DNA of 5,255 nt from Ruminococcaceae bacterium UBA1447 (GTDB lineage Bacteria > Bacillota > Clostridia > Oscillospirales > Acutalibacteraceae). The stretch is from assembly GCA_002329225.1 (NCBI GenBank), contig DCTF01000160.1:12952-18206 (forward strand). Reading direction: 5' to 3'. Position 1 is the first letter of the stretch. Each line of letters opens with the position of its first letter. Under the pieces are notes generated by a model. The model saw only the letters and a list, made by a program, of their open reading frames with translations. It was not told where the DNA came from and did no database searches. This document shows positions 4,863-5,255 of this stretch, in pieces. Made by a program: the position numbers and the translations under genes.

Positions 4863-5255
4863 TTATTGTCTGCCCGCTATATGCTCTTCGTAAAACTTGT
4901 CAATAGCGGCAAAAAAGTCTTCCACGGTGCCGTCATTGTTTATAACATAGTCGGCCATTTGTTCCGTCTTACTTGTTTGGAAAAGTTTTTCTTCCCCCAA
5001 GTCGTTTTCCCTGAGCTTTTCCTTGCTTGTGCCGTCCCTTGCGGAACCGCGGGCAAGCATACGCTCATAGCGAACATCGTCATCAGTTATGACCACGTTT
5101 ACAAGCACAAAGTCATCACCGAAAGCCGCTTTTAAAAACATCACGTCGGATAAAGGACGAACGCCGGATACAAGATAAACCTCGCTCCCCGATTCTTTGA
5201 TTTTTGAAACAATCTGCTCCGGGAAAAAGGTCTGCCCGTACTTTTCCATATATTT
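4863..5255 (-). CDS. P-loop nucleotide kinase / dephospho-CoA-kinase-like protein, C-terminal part
   Basis: The last 130 residues of a protein whose start lies beyond the right edge; the frame is open through the ATG at 5249 to position 5255, so that ATG is probably internal (M-EKYGQTFFPEQI). Visible are a core strand and loop VYLVSGVRPLSDVMFLKAAFG (window residues about 27-47), a strand VLVNVVI, an arginine-rich lid RYERMLARGSARDG, and a closing ADYVINNDGTVEDFFAAIDKF. The lid arginines and the AD-x-V-I-x-N-D-G ending are characteristic of P-loop nucleoside monophosphate and dephospho-CoA kinases and their AAA-type relatives, which transfer phosphate from ATP to a nucleotide-like acceptor. 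The diagnostic Walker A motif would be off the window, so substrate and exact family remain open. It converges on the HAD phosphatase and likely shares its terminator. Confidence 0.75.
   Translation of the reverse strand, partial: KYMEKYGQTFFPEQIVSKIKESGSEVYLVSGVRPLSDVMFLKAAFGDDFVLVNVVITDDDVRYERMLARGSARDGTSKEKLRENDLGEEKLFQTSKTEQMADYVINNDGTVEDFFAAIDKFYEEHIAGRQ

Overview
The window looks like chromosomal DNA of a Gram-positive, low-to-medium GC Bacillota bacterium, most likely a Clostridia member of the Oscillospiraceae/Ruminococcus type. This is inferred from strong GGAGG-type ribosome sites, good sigma-A promoters, a short GC hairpin plus T-tract terminator, a lipoprotein signal, and protein families typical of that group. 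No 16S rRNA or other marker is present, so the taxonomy is a guess. There is no RNA gene, CRISPR array, integrase or transposase in view.

Layout from left to right. (1) Positions 1-661, minus strand: most of a diacylglycerol-kinase/YegS-type lipid kinase, cut by the window edge. It has its own strong promoter (713-741) and a GC hairpin (682-700) at the very start of its predicted transcript. Its last stretch appears to be out of frame by one base near positions 61-74. (2) Positions 840-3954, minus strand: three genes reading 443 aa, 209 aa, 357 aa in transcription order. They are a single-pass membrane protein with a DUF5050-like propeller, a small lipoprotein, and a single-pass membrane protein with a TPR-like linker and seven RCC1-type repeats. 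Gaps are 51 and 28 bp, so they probably form one operon. (3) Positions 3955-4212: a divergent intergenic region with two tandem minus-strand promoter candidates, a palindrome filling the spacer of one, a nested inverted repeat, and an extended -10 promoter for the plus-strand gene. (4) Positions 4213-4782, plus strand: a HAD-IB phosphatase. (5) Positions 4819-4850: a strong terminator that could work in both directions. (6) Positions 4863-5255, minus strand: the C-terminal part of a P-loop nucleotide/dephospho-CoA-kinase-like protein, cut by the right edge.

The most distinctive content is the three-gene operon. All three products are predicted to sit on the outer face of the cytoplasmic membrane, and two are probable beta-propellers, so they may form a cell-surface binding or sensing assembly. 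That is an inference from architecture and gene order only; no enzymatic motif is visible in any of the three. The flanking kinase and phosphatase genes look like ordinary housekeeping or lipid-metabolism functions with separate promoters.
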